Part shown: piece after piece, positions 6,601 through 9,712 of the stretch
How the letters are laid out: the number at the start of each line of letters is the position of its first letter
Numbering within the stretch: position 1 is the first letter of the stretch
Origin: Pseudomonadota bacterium
GTDB lineage: Bacteria > Pseudomonadota > Alphaproteobacteria > Rhizobiales > Rhizobiaceae
NCBI GenBank assembly: GCA_023444445.1
Contig: JAEXMK010000161.1
Location: forward strand, 1-9,712
Direction: 5' to 3'
DNA length: 9,712 bases
Made by a program: the position numbers and the translations under genes
Notes under the pieces: model-generated
The model's database searches: none
Seen by the model: the letters and a program-made list of their open reading frames with translations, nothing else
What the model was told of the DNA's origin: nothing

Positions 6601-7362
6601 TCAGTTGCGCAGCCGATACCCCGTCTTGAACATCCAGCCGACAACGCCGAGACAGAGCGCCAGAAACAGCGTGATCATCGCCAGACTGATGATGGGATTG
6701 ACGTCGGCGATCTCGTAGAAGCTCCAGCGAAAACCGCTGATAAGATAAAGCACCGGGTTGAAGTGGCTGACCGTCTGCCAGAAGGGCGGCAGCATGTCGA
6801 TGGAATAGAAGCTGCCGCCAAGGAAGGTCAGCGGTGGCACGACCAACATGGGAATGAGGTTCAGCTGCTCGAAATTCGACGCCCAAATACCGATGATGAA
6901 GCCGAACAGGCTGAAACTGACAGCCGTCAGCACGAAGAACAGGATCATCATGAAGGGGTGGGTAATGGTGATATCCACGAAGAACGATGCGGTTACCAGG
7001 ATGATCGTGCCGATCATCAACCCCTTGGTCGCCGCCGCGCCAACGTAACCGGTGACGATTTCCGTCATCGAAACGGGCGCGGACAATATCTCATAAACCG
7101 TGCCGGTAAATTTGGGAAAATAGATGCCGAAGGAGCCGTTGCTGATACATTGCGTCAGAAGCGTCAGCATGATGAGGCCGGGCGTAATGAACGCGCCATA
7201 GGAAACTCCACCAACCTCCTGAATCCGCGAACCGATCGCCGTTCCGAACACGATGAAATAAAGCGAGGTGGAAATGACAGGCGAAATGACGCTCTGCAAC
7301 AGGGTCCGGCGGGTGCGCGCCATTTCGAACAGGTAGATGGACTTGATGGCTTCGAAATTCAT
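6601..7362 (-). CDS. ABC-2 type exporter permease (YadH/NodJ-like)
   Basis: A 253-residue integral membrane protein with about six hydrophobic helices (roughly 23-42, 57-74, 106-128, 136-160, 169-184, 224-245). It carries the ABC-2 permease signature near the C-terminus: [16 protein letters not shown] at 180-195, then [14 protein letters not shown] at 200-213. This arrangement is typical of the YadH/NodJ group of exporters, which work as dimers with a separate ATPase. The start overlaps the stop of the upstream ATPase gene in an ATGA, so translation is coupled and the two proteins surely form one transporter. The substrate cannot be read from the sequence. No periplasmic adaptor or outer-membrane gene lies beside it. 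Confidence 0.92.
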   Translation of the reverse strand: MNFEAIKSIYLFEMARTRRTLLQSVISPVISTSLYFIVFGTAIGSRIQEVGGVSYGAFITPGLIMLTLLTQCISNGSFGIYFPKFTGTVYEILSAPVSMTEIVTGYVGAAATKGLMIGTIILVTASFFVDITITHPFMMILFFVLTAVSFSLFGFIIGIWASNFEQLNLIPMLVVPPLTFLGGSFYSIDMLPPFWQTVSHFNPVLYLISGFRWSFYEIADVNPIISLAMITLFLALCLGVVGWMFKTGYRLRN

Positions 7363-8285
7363 TTCTGGCCTCCCACCAGCGAAACGAAGATATCCTCAAG
7401 CGAGCTCTGCCGCGTGGAAATATCCTTGAAATGGATGTCGGCGGCGAAAAGAGCGCTGAGAACATCGGCAATGCGGCCCTGCTCGCCATTATCCTCGATT
7501 TCATAGGTGATAGTGCATCCGTCCTCGGACAGCGTTAGTCCAAAGGGCGCAAGGCTTTCCGGCAACGTCTCCACCGGCTGGGAAAGCTCCAGAAAAAGCT
7601 GCTTGCGGCCGAGTTTCTTCATCAGCGCCGTCTTTTCCTCCACCAGCAGCAATTCGCCGCCATTGATGACACCCACCCGGTCGGCGATCTCTTCCGCCTC
7701 CTCGATGTAATGGGTGGTGAGGATGATGGTGACGCCTCTGGAGCGCAGATCGGCGACGACGTTCCACATGTCGCGGCGCAACGCCACATCCACGCCGGCG
7801 GTCGGCTCGTCAAGGAAGAGCACCTTCGGCTCATGCGCAAGCGCCTTGGCGATCAGCACGCGGCGCTTCATGCCACCGGACAGTTCCCGCAGCATATTGT
7901 CCTTCTTATCCCACAGCGAGAGGGACTTCAGAATGCTTTCGATGAGTTGCGGGTTCTTCTTCTGCCCGTGCAGGCCGCGTGAGAAACTCACCGTATTCCA
8001 CACGGTCTCGAACATATCCGTTGTCAGTTCCTGGGGCACCAGGCCGATGAGCGCACGGGTCTGTCGGAAGTCCTTCACCACATTGTAGCCGCCGACAAGC
8101 ACCGAGCCTTCACCTGGATTGACGAGACCGCAGACGATGGAGATCAGCGTCGTCTTGCCGGCGCCGTTCGGGCCGAGAAGGGCCAGGATTTCCCCCTCTC
8201 TGATATCGAGGCTGACACCTTTGAGCGCCTGAAAACCATTTGCGTAGGATTTTGTCAGATTCCGTATCGAAACAATGGCATTCAT
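7359..8285 (-). CDS. ABC exporter ATP-binding protein (YadG/NodI-like)
   Basis: A 308-residue ATPase with all nucleotide-binding motifs: Walker [10 protein letters not shown] (38-46), Q-loop Q85 in LVPQE, signature LSGGMKRR (135-142), Walker B VLFLDEP (155-161) with E160, a D-loop (AGVD), and the switch His H192. After the ATPase core, a C-terminal extension (about 225-308) ends in [17 protein letters not shown], common in DrrA/YadG/NodI-type exporters. The frame is open for 87 codons upstream, but the ATG at 8285 fits the conserved start [14 protein letters not shown] and the extension there is an unlike-protein, arginine- and cysteine-rich stretch. A weak AAAAGAG precedes the ATG. It drives export by the overlapping permease; whether solute, drug or polysaccharide is unknown. 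Confidence 0.94.
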   Translation of the reverse strand: MNAIVSIRNLTKSYANGFQALKGVSLDIREGEILALLGPNGAGKTTLISIVCGLVNPGEGSVLVGGYNVVKDFRQTRALIGLVPQELTTDMFETVWNTVSFSRGLHGQKKNPQLIESILKSLSLWDKKDNMLRELSGGMKRRVLIAKALAHEPKVLFLDEPTAGVDVALRRDMWNVVADLRSRGVTIILTTHYIEEAEEIADRVGVINGGELLLVEEKTALMKKLGRKQLFLELSQPVETLPESLAPFGLTLSEDGCTITYEIEDNGEQGRIADVLSALFAADIHFKDISTRQSSLEDIFVSLVGGQK

Positions 8286-8357
8286 GACGAACTCTTTTGA
8301 AAATCGAGTGAGATGAACGCCATATAGGCCGCAGAGGTTGCAAAAGCCAGCCCGGCA

Positions 8358-8395
8358 GGCTGAACACTGCGTTCGACGCAGACGGAAAATCAGCC
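8358..8395 (-). terminator. Hairpin at the end of the TauE/SafE-type gene, possible terminator
   Basis: GGCTGA (8358-8363) pairs with TCAGCC (8390-8395), and inside it CTGCGT (8367-8372) pairs perfectly with ACGCAG (8376-8381) around a 3-base loop. The outer arm includes the stop codon of the upstream permease gene. No T-run follows on the minus strand, so it is at best a weak or Rho-assisted terminator or an RNA-stabilising hairpin. It lies in the 104-base gap before the ABC ATPase gene. Confidence 0.35.
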
Positions 8396-9211
8396 GTAAA
8401 CGCTGTAGAAAAACTGCGCGGCGACGAAGACCAGAAACACGCCGAAGGCCCGCTCCAGCTGCTTTTTGCTGAGCGCATGGGCAAGCCGCGCGCCATAGGG
8501 TGCGACGAGAAGCGTGATGGGGATGAGCAGCACCACGGCGATCCAATTGATGAAACCGGTCGAAAACGGCGGCAGGCCCGCATCGCCCCAGCCGGCCCAG
8601 ATATAGCCGAGAAGCCCCGGCAGCGAGATCAGCACACCGACGCCGGAAGAGGTGGCGACGGCCTGATGGATCGTTCGTCCGTAAAGCGTCATGAAGGTAT
8701 TGTTCATCACGCCGCCGCCGACGCCCATCAGGCCGGACAGAAGGCCGATGCCCGTGCCGACCAGAAACCGGGCCGGGTTTTTCGGGAGGTCGGAGCCGAG
8801 GTGCCAGCTCGCCCGGTTGACGATCATGCGGAAGGCGAGCGCGAGCGCGATGAAGGCGAAGATCAGCCGCAATGCGACGCTGGAAGCATACGCCGCCACG
8901 ACGGATGCGAGGATGGTGCCGAGCGGCACTGCGACGATCCAGCCCTTCAACAGATCGATATCCACCGCGCCCTTCTGGCGATGTGTCAAAAACGAACGGA
9001 TGGAGGTCGGCACGATGATGGCGAGCGAGGTGCCAAGCGACAGATGCATGCGCACCGCCTCCGGTACGTCCAGCAGCCCGAAGACGTGGTAGAAGACCGG
9101 CACCAGCACCGCACCGCCGCCAATGCCAAACAGTCCCGCCAAAAGTCCGGCCACCACACCGGCCGCCGCAAGGGCGATGACGAAGACCATTATCTCTGAA
9201 ACAGGGGGCAT
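8390..9211 (-). CDS. TauE/SafE family (sulfite exporter-like) anion permease
   Basis: A 273-residue membrane protein with the internal duplication of the TauE/SafE family: [19 protein letters not shown] (22-40) in the first half and [19 protein letters not shown] (156-174) in the second. Each is followed by a conserved helix ([35 protein letters not shown]). About eight hydrophobic helices are visible, normal for the family. Members move sulfite, sulfoacetate, other organosulfonates or similar anions across the inner membrane. The substrate and direction are unknown here, and no sulfur-metabolism gene is adjacent. The ATG at 9211 is chosen because GGGAG lies 9 bases upstream; an internal ATG (residue 8) is possible. 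The gene runs in the same direction as the ABC exporter but is separated from it by 104 bases and a hairpin, so it may be its own transcript. Confidence 0.9.
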   Translation of the reverse strand: MPPVSEIMVFVIALAAAGVVAGLLAGLFGIGGGAVLVPVFYHVFGLLDVPEAVRMHLSLGTSLAIIVPTSIRSFLTHRQKGAVDIDLLKGWIVAVPLGTILASVVAAYASSVALRLIFAFIALALAFRMIVNRASWHLGSDLPKNPARFLVGTGIGLLSGLMGVGGGVMNNTFMTLYGRTIHQAVATSSGVGVLISLPGLLGYIWAGWGDAGLPPFSTGFINWIAVVLLIPITLLVAPYGARLAHALSKKQLERAFGVFLVFVAAQFFYSVYG

Positions 9212-9235
9212 GAAAGCGGGCTCCCGGGGGCCGTT

Positions 9236-9251
9236 GTCACAAACATGTGAC
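9236..9251. promoter_or_regulatory. Perfect 16-base palindrome upstream of the TauE/SafE-type gene, possible operator
   Basis: GTCACA (9236-9241) and TGTGAC (9246-9251) are perfect inverted arms around AACA, starting 24 bases before the start codon of the permease gene. Dyads of this size are typical of dimeric transcription factors. The half-sites are the reverse of the CRP order (TGTGA...TCACA), so it is not a CRP site as such. A TTGTCA overlapping it on the plus strand (9234-9239) could be a -35 box for a transcript running right. No regulator gene is nearby to suggest a partner. Confidence 0.4.
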
Positions 9252-9299
9252 GCTCATAGCGTATCAGAAAAGCGCGGCAAGCGATGTTGGCCGCAGGTC

Positions 9300-9444
9300 A
9301 GTACGGCGGGACGTCTTTTGCCGCATATCCGCGCCGGATGGACCACTCCATGGGATCGTTTTCCCATTGCATGCCCTTGCAAAGACGCCAATATCCCCCC
9401 GATAAGGCCGTCTTCTTCACCGGCCTTCGGGCCGGTCTTTTTTT
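9300..9444 (+). ncRNA. Candidate structured RNA or leader ending at an intrinsic terminator
   Basis: The plus strand in front of the terminator at 9419-9444 has several pairings. CGTCTTTTGC (9312-9321) pairs with GCAAAGACG (9379-9387), one T bulged, enclosing about 57 bases. Inside, ATGGA (9338-9342)/TCCAT (9347-9351) and ATGGGA (9350-9355)/TCCCAT (9362-9367) can form hairpins; they overlap by two bases and so partly compete. No plus-strand gene lies between ribB, 2.9 kb upstream, and the terminator, so the transcript would have to start within this gap, perhaps near 9265. The 5' end is a guess, and I recognise no known RNA family. It could equally be an untranslated leader of a gene to the right. 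Confidence 0.35.
9419..9444 (+). terminator. Strong intrinsic terminator, plus strand
   Basis: ACCGGCC (9419-9425) and GGCCGGT (9430-9436) form a perfect 7-pair stem with the stable TTCG tetraloop, followed by C and seven Ts (9438-9444). This is the best terminator in the window and works only for plus-strand transcripts. No plus-strand coding sequence ends near it. Confidence 0.85.
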
Positions 9445-9498
9445 GTGGGAATGTGACAGGGGCATATCTCTTGGGAGATGGATGCCTACGCCCTCCCT

Positions 9499-9544
9499 CC
9501 GTCATTCCGGCCCATCCTTTAGGCTTCGAGGACGGGAATGACGG
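9499..9544. repeat. Inverted repeat with 10-base perfect arms
   Basis: CCGTCATTCC (9499-9508) is matched by GGAATGACGG (9535-9544), separated by 26 bases. It resembles dispersed palindromic elements with CCGTCATTCC ends that I recall from proteobacterial intergenic regions. No coding sequence of a transposase accompanies it. No second copy exists in the window. Confidence 0.55.
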
Positions 9545-9684
9545 AAAATACGCGGCGTCACAACAATCGCCGATCTGCCCTGCGAATATCGTCCCGCACC
9601 ATCAGGCAGAGGTCACCGAACGTCCCAGATGTTAGCTTTCAGGAAGTGTATTCATTGGCGACTGGTCGAGGGTGGGTGGAGCTT

Positions 9685-9712
9685 ACCCCCCTCTGCCCTG
9701 CCGGGCATCTCC
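9685..9712. repeat. Start of a repeat-like palindromic element, cut by window edge
   Basis: The last bases, ACCCCCCTCTGCCCTGCCGG onward, contain TGCCC (9694-9698)/GGGCA (9703-9707) around TGCC and match my recollection of an abundant rhizobial intergenic repeat that continues with a C-rich CATCTCCCCC block. The element runs off the window, so its full palindrome cannot be checked. Confidence 0.4.

Larger units (their letters stand above)
9212..9712. other. 501-base stretch without a recognisable protein gene
   Basis: Open frames exist on both strands, but none shows a conserved domain, a good ribosome binding site or protein-like composition, and the plus-strand ones run straight through a strong terminator. 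What can be seen is a 16-base palindrome (9236-9251), a set of paired segments ending in an intrinsic terminator (9312-9444), an inverted repeat (9499-9544), and the beginning of a repeat-like palindrome at the right edge (9685-9712). The left part must also contain the promoter of the TauE/SafE-type gene. Any gene served by the rightmost part lies outside the window. Confidence 0.6.

Noticed and set aside
8477..9199. 240-codon plus-strand frame opposite the TauE/SafE-type gene
   Set aside because: Low-complexity Arg/Asp/His/Gln-rich product, explained as the complement of a membrane-protein gene.
9254..9635. Small proteins on either strand in the right-hand gap
   Set aside because: They lack ribosome binding sites and conserved features, and the plus-strand frames read through a strong terminator hairpin and its T-run.

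Overview
The window looks like chromosomal DNA of an alphaproteobacterium in the Rhizobiaceae, most likely Agrobacterium/Rhizobium. The reasons are high GC, a PdhS/DivJ/PleC-type histidine kinase, a CobT/CobS pair that reads like rhizobial homologues, and intergenic palindromes of the kind seen in Rhizobiaceae. This is inferred from the sequence; no database search was made. Most of the window is ordinary core metabolism and transport. The least explained part is the last 500 bases.

Layout from left to right. A membrane-anchored thermonuclease-like protein is cut off by the left edge (minus strand, start at 449). Divergent from it is a 511-residue membrane sensor histidine kinase (559-2094). 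A RIME-like palindrome follows, where the kinase converges with a minus-strand pair: cobT, the nicotinate-nucleotide--dimethylbenzimidazole phosphoribosyltransferase, and dgkA, a diacylglycerol kinase, 8 bases apart. Divergent from cobT, across 152 bases, is a plus-strand operon: cobS (cobalamin synthase), a 63-residue DUF1289 cysteine protein, and a membrane-anchored retropepsin-like aspartic protease. CobT and CobS make the two halves of the last steps of cobalamin assembly: activated lower ligand, then its joining to the corrin.

A 415-base gap follows, holding a canonical FMN riboswitch (about 5609-5752) and a hairpin-rich leader in front of ribB (5872-6513), so riboflavin synthesis is under FMN feedback. 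A hairpin with a minus-strand T-run then separates ribB from a convergent minus-strand ABC-2 exporter pair, with ATPase and permease overlapping by ATGA. Upstream of that pair on the same strand is a TauE/SafE-type anion permease (8390-9211).

From 9212 to the right edge no convincing protein gene is visible. The stretch holds a 16-base palindrome, a very good plus-strand intrinsic terminator (9419-9444) with no gene in front of it, paired segments suggesting a structured RNA upstream of that terminator, and two repeat-like palindromic elements. No system that is clearly new to biology was found; the best candidate for something undescribed is the possible small RNA or attenuated leader ending at 9444.
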